7,818 nt of DNA, taken from Gammaproteobacteria bacterium. GTDB lineage: Bacteria > Pseudomonadota > Gammaproteobacteria > Enterobacterales > Alteromonadaceae. The translations under genes were made by a program, and so were the position numbers. The notes beneath the pieces are model-generated. The model ran no database searches. It worked only from the letters and a program-made list of their open reading frames with translations, and was not told where the DNA came from. This document shows, one piece after another, positions 1-5,013 of this stretch. Within the stretch, counting starts at the first letter, position 1, and each line of letters opens with the position of its first letter. Where the stretch lies: assembly GCA_023380515.1 (NCBI GenBank), contig JAMCRH010000305.1:1-7818 (forward strand), written 5' to 3'.

Positions 1-282
1 GGCTTCGCTGACCTATCAGCTGCCCAGCGTTGGGTGCACGGCTTCGTCCAGTGGTACAACTATGAGCACCGCCACAGTGCTATCCGCTTCGTGACGCCGA
101 TGCAGCGCCACACAGGAGAAGACAAAGCCATATTAGCCAAGAGACATGCGCTCAACCTTGCAGCCAGAGCTGCGCATCCTGAGCGCTGGAGTGGTGACAC
201 CCGCAACTGGCATCCTGTGACATTAGTATCGCTAAACCCAGAGCGCCGAGTAGTTAGGGAGGTAGAGAAAATAGCTGCATAA
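1..282 (+). CDS. IS3-family transposase OrfB, C-terminal part (5' truncated by window)
   Basis: The frame is open from base 1 and ends in TAA at 280-282. The visible 93 residues include the WYNxEHRHSAIRFVTP stretch, which is the end of the DDE (rve) integrase-like domain of IS3-family OrfB; in this family the segment follows the catalytic glutamate. After it comes a basic tail with HPERWSG and SLNP motifs, also common in this family. The protein would catalyse cut-out and insertion of the element as an OrfA-OrfB frameshift product. The start and the catalytic DDE residues lie outside the window, so activity cannot be judged. It is the only clear plus-strand gene apart from the inverted parDE pair. 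Confidence 0.9.
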   Translation, partial: GFADLSAAQRWVHGFVQWYNYEHRHSAIRFVTPMQRHTGEDKAILAKRHALNLAARAAHPERWSGDTRNWHPVTLVSLNPERRVVREVEKIAA

Positions 283-321
283 AAATCAAACAGGGCGACA
301 GATACCTTGACAGTTACCGGC
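1..321 (+). mobile_element. IS3-family insertion sequence, right-hand part
   Basis: The segment holds the 3' end of an IS3-family transposase gene and a short tail. The right terminus is inferred at about 316-321: leftwards of this, the neighbouring antitoxin reading frame stops resembling HigA (its last family-like residues are LWHA) and runs into sequence typical of an IS end. The left end is outside the window, so terminal inverted repeats and a target duplication cannot be tested. The element sits inside an integron cassette array and has cut off the 3' end of a higBA cassette. Confidence 0.75.
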
Positions 322-558
322 ATGCCAGAGTTCATATTGGGACTGCTGATTCAGCCAGCTTTCTGCCGAAGTGTCGAAAGCAATAGAGAGCCGGATCGCC
401 ATTTCGGGACTGATACCGGCCTTGCCATTCAACACAGCACTCAGCGTTTTGCGGCTAACGCCCAATGCCTCTGCCGCCGCCGTGACAGAGAGGCCGAGGG
501 GCTCAATACAAAGCTCTCGCAGTACTTCACCCGGGTGCGGAGGGTTGTGCATTAACAT
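286..558 (-). CDS. higA: HigA-family antitoxin, C-terminus replaced by IS sequence
   Basis: This is the antitoxin of a type II HigBA module: an XRE-type helix-turn-helix protein that binds HigB and represses its own operon. The N-terminus carries the family signature HPGEVLRE, followed by a helix-turn-helix (about residues 23-45, [22 protein letters not shown]) and the SPEMAIRL and SAESWLNQQ motifs. I chose the ATG at 558 because a GAGGT lies 7 bases upstream; an in-frame ATG at 585 overlaps the toxin's end and has no better site. The last ten residues ([10 protein letters not shown]) do not resemble HigA and are read from the IS terminus, which also supplies the stop. The DNA-binding part is intact, so some function may remain. 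The gene follows higB, as usual for this family. Confidence 0.85.
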   Translation of the reverse strand: MLMHNPPHPGEVLRELCIEPLGLSVTAAAEALGVSRKTLSAVLNGKAGISPEMAIRLSIAFDTSAESWLNQQSQYELWHAGNCQGICRPV

Positions 559-568
559 TGGCGGTACC

Positions 569-820
569 TCAGTGATAATCTTCATAGTTCACAATCTCGG
601 CATCTCCATCTTCGAACCGGAAGGTCACTCGCCAGTTACCACTGACTGTCACTGACCAGATTCCGGCCCGGTTGCCAGAGAGTTCGTGCAAGCGAAGACC
701 GGGTAAGTCCATATCTTTGGCATTCGCCGCTGCATTCAATCTACCGAGAATCGGCCGAAGCCACTTCGCGTGCGCGGCCTGAATCCCTGCAGTGCTGCCG
801 GACTTGAAGAACTTTTCCAA
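569..820 (-). CDS. higB: HigB-family toxin (RelE-like mRNA interferase), normal start codon missing
   Basis: HigB toxins are small RelE-fold ribonucleases that cut mRNA on the ribosome and are neutralised by HigA. The family hallmarks are plain: [42 protein letters not shown] and the C-terminal YEDYH. Family members begin with about eight further residues (MI-x-SFKHKG). Those codons are present upstream (ATT CGA AGC TTC AAA CAC AAA GGC) but no ATG, GTG or TTG precedes them; where the ATG should be the strand reads AAGGA-ATA-ATT. The coordinates given use the first ordinary start codon, TTG at 820, which drops the N-terminal strand. The full family frame would begin at 844-847. Either translation uses a weak start or the toxin is crippled. 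The toxin gene stops 10 bases before the higA start. Confidence 0.82.
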   Translation of the reverse strand: MEKFFKSGSTAGIQAAHAKWLRPILGRLNAAANAKDMDLPGLRLHELSGNRAGIWSVTVSGNWRVTFRFEDGDAEIVNYEDYH

Positions 821-885
821 GCCTTTGTGTTTGAAGCTTCGAATTATTCCTTGAATGCACCCTGTAACGTATCAGGTGTCAAAGC

Positions 886-963
886 ACATAACGCTCTGCT
901 CAGGCGCCGGTTTGGCGCCGTGGAGCGGTGGAAAACTGGTCGCCGTGCAGCCGCTGGTTATGT
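886..963 (-). other. attC site of the 892-1624 cassette
   Basis: On the minus strand the site runs from R'' CATAACC (962-956) to R' GCGTTATG (894-887), with recombination expected after base 891/892. An inner perfect stem GGCGCC/GGCGCC (903-908 and 914-919) sits in the central part. The TAA stop of the parE-like gene (958-960) is inside R''. Confidence 0.88.
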
Positions 964-1260
964 TTCGTCATCACCGAGCTCGGACATTCTCAGTAATTGG
1001 CTACTGCGACGCACAGTCAGGATATCTACCTGATCTTTGGCGCTGTAAATAACCCGATACGTTCCGAATATCAGCTCCCTGATGCGTGGCGAGCCGACCT
1101 CATGAACCATTCGTCCGCTTTCAGGAAAGTCGGCTAAGCGCTCTACCGTGGCGAATAAATCTTCCACCCAACGTACCGCGGCATCCGGGTTATTTTCTGC
1201 TATGTACAGAGCTGTATCCTCAACACGCTCCAGCGCAAGCGGGGACCAAACAACCTTCAT
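958..1260 (-). CDS. ParE/RelE-superfamily toxin of a Phd-ParE pair
   Basis: The 100-residue product has the ParE/RelE toxin layout: an N-terminal strand and helix (VVWSPLALERVEDTALYIAENN), a second helix with the sequence RLADFPESGRMVHE, and the C-terminal strands RELIFGTYRVIYSA and VDILTVRRSSQLL. In this family the arginine and tyrosine of the IRELxxGxYRVIY segment are strongly conserved. ParE members poison DNA gyrase and RelE members cleave mRNA; sequence alone does not settle which applies here. The start ATG overlaps the antitoxin stop by four bases (ATGA), so the two genes are translationally coupled. The stop TAA lies inside the R'' box of the cassette's attC, giving the C-terminus DDET. 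Confidence 0.9.
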   Translation of the reverse strand: MKVVWSPLALERVEDTALYIAENNPDAAVRWVEDLFATVERLADFPESGRMVHEVGSPRIRELIFGTYRVIYSAKDQVDILTVRRSSQLLRMSELGDDET

Positions 1261-1538
1261 CGGGCCAGTCTGCTCAAAATCCGGGTTTTCGCGTCCTCAT
1301 GCGCAACACCTTCCCCTGAGGCTATCTGTTCTTCCGCTTTATACAATTCTTCCAGGATCTCAAGACGCTCTTGCATCCTCTCGTACTCGTGAACATCCAC
1401 CAATACGGCAACTCCCCGGCCTCTCTGCGTCAGTACCATAGGACGACGGGTTTCATGGATCTGCCTTACAAACGTGGCAACGCCTGCCCGGAATTCGGAC
1501 AGAGGGCGGATATCTTCATCAACGCGAACTCTGGACAT
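1257..1538 (-). CDS. Phd/YefM-family antitoxin
   Basis: This 93-residue protein begins with a Phd/YefM dimerisation and DNA-binding fold: RPLSEFRAGVATFVRQI, then RRPMVLTQRGRGVAVLVDV, the family's typical strand-turn-strand, then HEYERM. The charged C-terminal tail is the part that wraps the toxin in this family. I chose ATG 1538 because GGAGGT lies 7 bases upstream; a GTG nine bases earlier would overlap that site. It is the first gene of its operon, with the ParE-like toxin overlapping it by four bases. A GTAC-repeat operator and a fair promoter sit directly upstream, consistent with autoregulation. It is related to the second Phd-like antitoxin of the window (3288-3557); both carry the RGRGVAV core. 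Confidence 0.9.
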   Translation of the reverse strand: MSRVRVDEDIRPLSEFRAGVATFVRQIHETRRPMVLTQRGRGVAVLVDVHEYERMQERLEILEELYKAEEQIASGEGVAHEDAKTRILSRLAR

Positions 1539-1551
1539 GGGAATCACCTCC

Positions 1552-1579
1552 GTACACTTTAGTGTACGTTAAAGAGTAC
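1552..1579 (-). promoter_or_regulatory. Triple GTAC operator of the Phd-ParE pair
   Basis: GTAC occurs at 1552-1555, 1564-1567 and 1576-1579, an exact 12-base period. The first two form a perfect 16-base inverted repeat (GTACACT-TT-AGTGTAC). YefM of E. coli is known to bind TGTACA-type palindromes 12 bp apart, so this is the expected autorepression site. It overlaps the proposed -10 and lies just upstream of the ribosome-binding site. Confidence 0.8.
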
Positions 1580-1601
1580 GACAGGTCATGAAGACAGGCA
1601 A
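1573..1601 (-). promoter_or_regulatory. Putative sigma70 promoter of the Phd-ParE pair
   Basis: On the minus strand a -35 TTGCCT (1601-1596) and a -10 TACTCT (1578-1573) are separated by 17 bases. The -10 overlaps the third GTAC of the operator, so bound antitoxin would block RNA polymerase. The match is moderate and no start site is known. Confidence 0.5.
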
Positions 1602-1618
1602 GGTGCCTGATGTGAGAA

Positions 1619-1679
1619 ACATAACGCCGCAAGCTGCCGCGCCGCTTTTTGGCGTCGGCCTGCCTTGCCTTGTTATGGG
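1619..1679 (-). other. attC site of the inverted parDE cassette
   Basis: The minus strand reads from R'' CATAACAA (1676-1669) to R' GCGTTATG (1627-1620); recombination is expected at 1624/1625. At about 61 bases it is one of the two short attC sites, with inner arms GCAAGCTGCCG...CGGCCTGCCTTGC. Orientation is the same as the other sites although the genes of its cassette point the other way. Confidence 0.85.
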
Positions 1680-1694
1680 TGCTCTGGCAGGATG

Positions 1695-1709
1695 TACCAA
1701 TATTTGGTA
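1695..1709 (+). promoter_or_regulatory. Palindromic operator candidate upstream of parD
   Basis: TACCAA-TAT-TTGGTA is a perfect inverted repeat with 6-base arms, ending 13 bases before the parD ATG. ParD proteins autorepress through such palindromes as ribbon-helix-helix dimers. I found no convincing -35/-10 pair around it, so the promoter itself is not annotated. Confidence 0.55.
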
Positions 1710-1722
1710 TAGGAAGCACCCC

Positions 1723-1962
1723 ATGGCTAGAAACACTAGCATTACACTTGGCCCCCACTTTGACGAGTTTATAGCCGCGCAGGTCGAAAATGGCCGCTAC
1801 GGATCGGCGAGCGAGGTGGTGCGTGCCGGACTGCGCCTGCTTGAAGAAACGGAGAGCAAACTTGAAAGGCTCCGGCGCCTCTTGGATGAAGGCGAGCAAA
1901 GCGGAATAGCGGACTACTCCCTTGAAAGCGTTATTGCTGAGCTGGATAACGAAGCTCACTAA
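1723..1962 (+). CDS. parD: ParD-family ribbon-helix-helix antitoxin
   Basis: The 79-residue product is a ParD antitoxin of the CC2985-like type. The N-terminal strand ARNTSITLGPHFDEFI and the following helices VENGRYGSASEVVRAGLRLLEE form the ribbon-helix-helix DNA-binding dimer, with the GRYxSASEVVRAGLRLLE signature nearly perfect. The acidic C-terminal tail binds ParE. ATG 1723 is preceded by AGGAAG at 1711-1716, a good ribosome-binding site at 6 bases; longer in-frame upstream extension runs through the attC site and is rejected. The gene points in the opposite direction to all other cassette genes here, so it must have its own promoter. It overlaps parE by one base (TAATG). Confidence 0.95.
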   Translation: MARNTSITLGPHFDEFIAAQVENGRYGSASEVVRAGLRLLEETESKLERLRRLLDEGEQSGIADYSLESVIAELDNEAH

Positions 1963-2255
1963 TGCGTCCATATCTACTCACCACCGCCGCCCGAAAAGAC
2001 CTTATTGATATTGGCCGCTTTACCACTGAGAAGTGGGGAAAGCGGCAACGGGACAAATACCTCAAGCAGCTTGATGATGCCTTCGAGCTGCTTGCTCGCC
2101 AACCTGAAATAGGCCGCGATGCGGATGACATAAAGCCTGGGTACAAAAAGTTCAGCCAAGGCAGCCATATCATCTTTTACCGAGCTGGCACGGAATCCAA
2201 GATCGTTGTGATCCGAATCCTCCACAACAGCATGGATGTAGATCAGCACCTCTAA
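1962..2255 (+). CDS. parE: ParE-family toxin
   Basis: This 97-residue toxin has canonical ParE features: LTTAARKDLIDIGRFTTEKWG at the start, then QLDDAFELLARQPEIGR, and the end strands KKFSQGSHIIFYRAG and IVVIRILHNSMDVDQHL. ParE proteins inhibit DNA gyrase, leading to DNA breaks, and are neutralised by ParD. The start ATG shares its A with the parD stop (TAATG), so translation is coupled. The gene ends only a few bases before the R' box of the neighbouring attC (2259), which fixes its right boundary. Length and motifs are complete and I see no damage. Confidence 0.95.
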   Translation: MRPYLLTTAARKDLIDIGRFTTEKWGKRQRDKYLKQLDDAFELLARQPEIGRDADDIKPGYKKFSQGSHIIFYRAGTESKIVVIRILHNSMDVDQHL

Positions 2256-2258
2256 AAC

Positions 2259-2343
2259 CCATAACGCTTGCAGCATGCGCGCCCATGAAATGGAGCCGAA
2301 GGCGCAATGTAGTGGGTGTCGCCGTGCCTGCACTGGTTATGTT
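2259..2343 (-). other. attC site of the two-gene unknown cassette
   Basis: The minus strand reads R'' CATAACCA (2342-2335) to R' GCGTTATG (2267-2260), with recombination expected at 2264/2265. At 85 bases it is the longest site of the window. TGCAGGCACGGCG near one end pairs imperfectly with CGCGCATGCTGCA near the other, and GCC-GAA-GGC forms a small inner hairpin. Confidence 0.83.
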
Positions 2344-2353
2344 CTTCTTCGTG

Positions 2354-2674
2354 TTAGCAGCGCCTACCCAGCCACCCCGAAGAATCAATGTGGATAAAAT
2401 AACCGAAGTCCTCAGAGGACATGACGGATCGCGCATCAGTGAGCCCAACACCACAATACGGACAGCACTTAATTTCGACTGCTGTAGTCCAGAGCGTATC
2501 ACCCACTTCCTCAAGATATTGATTTTCCTGTAAGTCATCCTCTGTTGCTAGCCGCTCAATAACCAAACACCAACCAAGGTCTTCAGAGCCAAAACGGGCT
2601 GGCCCCCAACAGATTGAAACGCCATCACTCGGCATCTCGTCACAACAGTGTATGAGATTTGACAGGCTATCCAT
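2354..2674 (-). CDS. Small cysteine-rich protein with CCPYCG motif, unknown function
   Basis: I do not recognise this 106-residue protein with certainty. It has HCCDEM near the N-terminus (residues about 8-13) and KCCPYCGVGL at about residues 69-78, which together could form a zinc-binding ribbon. This spacing of an early HCC..M and a late CP(Y/W)CG recalls short proteins of the DUF6980 type, but the central part is longer and that match is from memory. No signal peptide or membrane segment is seen, so it is probably cytoplasmic. Its ATG overlaps the preceding gene by 8 bases (ATGGATAG), so both are translated from one message. The gene ends 10 bases before its attC. No toxin or antitoxin motif is visible. 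Confidence 0.75.
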   Translation of the reverse strand: MDSLSNLIHCCDEMPSDGVSICWGPARFGSEDLGWCLVIERLATEDDLQENQYLEEVGDTLWTTAVEIKCCPYCGVGLTDARSVMSSEDFGYFIHIDSSGWLGRRC

Positions 2675-2891
2675 TTATTTCATCCACAAATATCTGGTCC
2701 TCTACGGCATCTGCAATGGCGCGATCCAATCGTGTAAGCAAATCTTCGAATGACTCTTCAGGCCGGCGGACTAACATTGCAAGGCATTGATCTTCATCAG
2801 ATGCAGTCGCCGCACAGCTAACCGGGCCAACCCTACCAATAGTGATTTCGCCTGAGCCATCAATCAGCAGTTCAATATTCTCGAGTTTCAT
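2667..2891 (-). CDS. Small acidic protein, unknown function
   Basis: This 74-residue protein is not one I can name. It is strongly acidic, with a strand-rich first half (ENIELLIDGSGEITIGRVGPV) and a predicted helix in the second half (SFEDLLTRLDRAIADAVEDQ). There is no signal peptide or membrane span. The ATG at 2891 is preceded by AGG about 9 bases upstream and is only about 30 bases from the cassette's 5' recombination boundary, so its leader is extremely short. It overlaps the cysteine-rich protein gene by 8 bases, implying a functional pair. The pair resembles a TA module in size and arrangement but has no known TA fold; it could equally be a protein and accessory factor. Confidence 0.72.
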   Translation of the reverse strand: MKLENIELLIDGSGEITIGRVGPVSCAATASDEDQCLAMLVRRPEESFEDLLTRLDRAIADAVEDQIFVDEING

Positions 2892-2915
2892 ATGACGAAA
2901 CCTGACTCTTTGTGA

Positions 2916-2993
2916 ACATAACGCCCGCCATCACCGGTGACAAAGCCGTAGCGAAGCGAAGGGTTTGGCATCCGGTGCATGGCTTGGTTATGT
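2916..2993 (-). other. attC site of the second Phd-ParE cassette
   Basis: The minus strand runs R'' CATAACCA (2992-2985) to R' GCGTTATG (2924-2917); recombination is expected at 2921/2922. The arms GCACCGGATGCC and GTCACCGGTGATGGC are typical L''/L' flanks. The site is 63/71 identical to that at 4324-4400. The toxin's TAA stop (2988-2990) is inside R''. Confidence 0.9.
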
Positions 2994-3287
2994 TTCGTTT
3001 GCAGGTAATTCAAGCTGCCTCTCACTTCGCCAGACTCGTATGAGCACAACCTCTTTAGCTTGCCTGAGATAGACAACTCGAAATGGCGCGTGAATCAATT
3101 CGCGAATATGATCCAGGTTGAATTCAGGAACAATACGGCCAGCATCAGGGTGGAGCTGAAGCATTTCGCTATGCTCCAAGATCGCAGCCACGAAATCATC
3201 ACCGATATGTGGAACATCCTGCTCTTTGTAATACTCTTGAATAGCCTGTAAGTCCTCAAGAGCGGACTGTGCGATGCGTAATTCCAT
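2988..3287 (-). CDS. ParE/RelE-superfamily toxin of the second Phd-ParE pair
   Basis: The 99-residue product has the ParE layout: MELRIAQSALEDLQAIQEYYKE, then FVAAILEHSEMLQLHPDAGRIVPE, then HIRELIHAPFRVVYLRQ and VVLIRVWRSERQLEL. The RELIxxxFRVVY and IRVWRSxR segments match the toxin family's closing strands. Whether it attacks gyrase or mRNA cannot be told. Its ATG directly abuts the antitoxin stop (TAA then ATG, no gap). The stop is the TAA within attC R'', giving the C-terminus NET, much as in the 958-1260 toxin, which also ends in ET. Confidence 0.9.
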   Translation of the reverse strand: MELRIAQSALEDLQAIQEYYKEQDVPHIGDDFVAAILEHSEMLQLHPDAGRIVPEFNLDHIRELIHAPFRVVYLRQAKEVVLIRVWRSERQLELPANET

Positions 3288-3557
3288 TTACTTGATGCCC
3301 AACGTTTTCTTGGCGTCCTCCAACGATACGGTGTTGCCCTCGCGAACATCCATAAGCCCCTGCGCCACCGCTTTTACAAACCGCAATTCCTCTGCACTTT
3401 TCTCATAATCCTCGAGCCCCTGCACAACCGCTACGCCGCGGCCACGGCTGGTAAGCAGGATTGGGCGATGCGTGTCCTGTGCTCGACCAACCACCTTTCC
3501 GGGATTGATCTTCAGGTCTGATAGAGGAATGACATCCTCGGAAAATTTCACTTGCAT
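3288..3557 (-). CDS. Phd/YefM-family antitoxin (second)
   Basis: The 89-residue protein carries the Phd/YefM fold: VIPLSDLKINPGKVVGRAQDT, then HRPILLTSRGRGVAVVQGLEDYE, where the RGRGVAV turn and EDYE match the family. The C-terminal charged helix is the expected toxin-binding part. ATG 3557 has AGGT 7 bases upstream (AGGTaaccact). It is first in its operon and abuts the toxin gene. A perfect 16-base palindrome and a promoter lie just upstream. The protein is clearly related to the antitoxin at 1257-1538 but has diverged, and their operators differ, so cross-talk is unlikely from the DNA side. Confidence 0.9.
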   Translation of the reverse strand: MQVKFSEDVIPLSDLKINPGKVVGRAQDTHRPILLTSRGRGVAVVQGLEDYEKSAEELRFVKAVAQGLMDVREGNTVSLEDAKKTLGIK

Positions 3558-3581
3558 AGTGGTTACCTAGCCAACAATTTA

Positions 3582-3597
3582 GTGCTATTAATAGCAC
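3582..3597 (-). promoter_or_regulatory. Palindromic operator of the second Phd-ParE pair
   Basis: GTGCTATTAATAGCAC is a perfect 16-base palindrome 25 bases upstream of the antitoxin start. It contains the proposed -10 element, so occupancy by the antitoxin-toxin complex would stop transcription, as known for this type of module. Confidence 0.78.
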
Positions 3598-3617
3598 CAC
3601 TTAACAGGTGCGGTCAA
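3588..3617 (-). promoter_or_regulatory. Putative sigma70 promoter of the second Phd-ParE pair
   Basis: A -35 TTGACC (3617-3612) and a -10 TATTAA (3593-3588) on the minus strand are separated by 18 bases. The -10 lies in the palindromic operator. It sits entirely between the cassette's 5' boundary and the antitoxin gene, so the cassette carries its own promoter. Confidence 0.6.
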
Positions 3618-3620
3618 GAA

Positions 3621-3679
3621 ACATAACGTTGGAATTCAGCGGCTGCCGTAGGCAGTCCGCTGGAATGACTTGTTAGGCA
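3621..3679 (-). other. attC site of the exported-protein cassette
   Basis: The minus strand runs R'' GCCTAACAA (3679-3671) to R' ACGTTATG (3629-3622); recombination is expected at 3626/3627. This short site (about 59 bases) folds almost completely: CAGCGGaCTGCC, loop TAC, GGCAGCCGCTG, leaving one extrahelical base, the textbook attC shape. Confidence 0.92.
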
Positions 3680-3711
3680 ACAACTCCACTGCCTATGGGT
3701 TTATAGCGGAT

Positions 3712-4272
3712 TTACTTAGGTTGGTACTCCAATGATGAATGGTGAAGGTTAATGCGCAAATTTCCCGCATCGTCTTTAACGTAACCCCACGTTTTGTCAA
3801 CGGTAGTCACTTTCCCATTTTTATCTGTGAAGTGAACTTTCCCCATAGTAATTGCGCTATTGCCATCAAGAAAAATAGCAGAAGTGACAGGCTCACATTT
3901 TCTCCAGCCTTTTAGAGCAAAACCTGTGTCGGCAGGGAAGGATGGGTCACCGCCAACGAAATAAGATAGCGCACCGGCACGTGTGGGGCGAAATGTTTGA
4001 GGGTTCACCGTGAGCGTAGGCTTAAAGAGTACTGCGCCCATTTGGTAGGCGTAAGCGGAATCTATGACTTTCTCGGCCAATGCTCTCGCTGCTACTTTTC
4101 CATCCTTTTCGTATGCGGCGTTGATATCAAGAAGAGCAGCACACCATGCTTGCTGAGCTGTTAATGCTTCCTTCTCTGTTACTGCCTGATTTACAACGAT
4201 GGGCTCGTTTGCGTTCGCAATATTTGAGGTAAGTGCGACTAATGCTGTTAATGCTACAAGTTTGACTTTCAT
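3712..4272 (-). CDS. Exported NTF2/SnoaL-like protein
   Basis: The 186-residue product starts with a signal peptide (MKVKLVALTALVALTSNIANA, likely cleaved before NEP), so it should act in the periplasm or outside. The mature part carries QQAWCAALLDINAAY, YAYQMGAVLFKPTL, ALSYFVGGDPSFPADTGFALKGW, SAITMGKVHFTDKNGKVTTVDKTWGY and LRINLHHSSLEYQ. These match a family of exported proteins of the NTF2-like (SnoaL/CaMKII-association) fold; some database entries call them phosphoribosyl-AMP cyclohydrolase, which I regard as misannotation. The activity is unknown. AGGT lies 9 bases before the ATG. It is the only gene of its cassette, and I see no strong promoter, so it may depend on transcription from upstream. 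Confidence 0.82.
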   Translation of the reverse strand: MKVKLVALTALVALTSNIANANEPIVVNQAVTEKEALTAQQAWCAALLDINAAYEKDGKVAARALAEKVIDSAYAYQMGAVLFKPTLTVNPQTFRPTRAGALSYFVGGDPSFPADTGFALKGWRKCEPVTSAIFLDGNSAITMGKVHFTDKNGKVTTVDKTWGYVKDDAGNLRINLHHSSLEYQPK

Positions 4273-4323
4273 AGTTGGGAGACCTCTGGGTTGAAAGAAT
4301 TGGATTGTTGCGTGTTTGACTGT

Positions 4324-4400
4324 GCCTAACGCCTGCCGTCACCGGTGACAAAGCCAGAGCGAAGCGGAGGTTTTGGCATCCGGTGCACGGCCTGGTTATG
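4324..4400 (-). other. attC site of the second higBA cassette
   Basis: The minus strand runs R'' CATAACCA (4400-4393) to R' GCGTTAGG (4332-4325); recombination is expected at 4329/4330. It is 63/71 identical to the site at 2916-2993, including the arms around CACCGGTGACAAAGCC. The higA stop TAA (4396-4398) falls inside R''. Confidence 0.9.
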
Positions 4401-4710
4401 CAGCATGTAGCGGCTTGATTCGATCCACTTCTTCCTTGACCGACTGCGCGGCAGTCCAAAGATCAACAGACCGCTGTGCGTTCAGCCAGAACTCCGGCGA
4501 ATTACCAAACAAACGCGCAAGCCGGAGCGCCATTTCAGGACTCACAGCACGACGCTCGCGTAGTAACTCATTAACTGACTGACGAGAGACGCCCAGAGAT
4601 TCAGCCAACCCCGAAACGGTAAGGCCATAGTCCGGAAGAAAGTCTTCCCTCAGCATTTCACCAGGATGAGTCGGTTTGCGCTGCATACCGGCAGTATTAA
4701 GAATAGCCAT
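4396..4710 (-). CDS. higA: HigA-family antitoxin (second, intact)
   Basis: This 104-residue antitoxin has KPTHPGEMLREDFLPDYGL, a helix-turn-helix (LTVSGLAESLGVSRQSVNELLRER), then SPEMALRLARLFGNSPEFWLNAQRSVDLWTAA, all HigA hallmarks. It binds HigB and represses the operon. I chose ATG 4710: GAGG stands about 8 bases upstream, whereas GTG 4719 and ATG 4716 overlap that site. Unlike the first HigA, its C-terminal helix (QSVKEEVDRIKPLHAA) is complete and shows what the IS has removed from the other copy. The stop TAA is supplied by attC R''. It follows higB with 14 bases between. Confidence 0.93.
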   Translation of the reverse strand: MAILNTAGMQRKPTHPGEMLREDFLPDYGLTVSGLAESLGVSRQSVNELLRERRAVSPEMALRLARLFGNSPEFWLNAQRSVDLWTAAQSVKEEVDRIKPLHAA

Positions 4711-4724
4711 AGTCATCACCTCAC

Positions 4725-5006
4725 TCAGTGGTAGTCACACACTTCGACTTCATACGCATCACCACCTTCAAAACGAAAACAGATACGCCACTGATCATTG
4801 ATTGAAATTGCGTGCTGCCCCTGCCTGTTTCCCGACAGTGGGTGAAGGCGGTTGCCGGGCGGCACTTTCAAATCCTCAAGCTGTAAGGCCAGATCCACGT
4901 ATTCAAGTTTTCTAGCGGCTCTCGGAGCAACATCCGCAGGAAATTTCTTTGACTTGCCCTTGGAGTAGAGCTCTTGGGTCCGTTTGTCAGCGAAGGATTT
5001 AATCAT
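4725..5006 (-). CDS. higB: HigB-family toxin (second)
   Basis: The 93-residue toxin begins MIKSFADKRTQELYSKGKSKKFP and continues with AARKLEYVDLALQLEDLKVPPGNRLHPLSGNRQGQHAISINDQWRICFRF and the terminal CDYH. RLHPLSGNRxGxxxISINxQWRICFRF is the RelE-like core of HigB toxins, which cleave mRNA on ribosomes. It differs from the first HigB in the N-terminal half (RTQELYSKGKSKKFP versus [13 protein letters not shown]), so the two are separate subfamilies rather than recent copies. No Shine-Dalgarno is seen before ATG 5006. A consensus -35 with a -10 just ahead of the ATG suggests a very short or absent 5' leader. Confidence 0.93.
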   Translation of the reverse strand: MIKSFADKRTQELYSKGKSKKFPADVAPRAARKLEYVDLALQLEDLKVPPGNRLHPLSGNRQGQHAISINDQWRICFRFEGGDAYEVEVCDYH

Positions 5007-5013
5007 GAAGAAG

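Noticed and set aside
1588..1722. Upstream extension of parD as a 124-residue protein
   Set aside because: The extra residues are encoded by the attC site; the internal ATG 1723 has a good AGGAAG and gives the exact ParD length.
1519..1971. 150-codon minus-strand reading frame across the attC and parD region
   Set aside because: It runs antiparallel through an attC site and over parD, which has a clear ribbon-helix-helix product and ribosome-binding site. Its translation has no recognisable motif.
1974..2538. Two minus-strand frames of about 120 codons opposite parE and over the attC
   Set aside because: They cover parE in antisense and an attC site, with no family motif or start signal.
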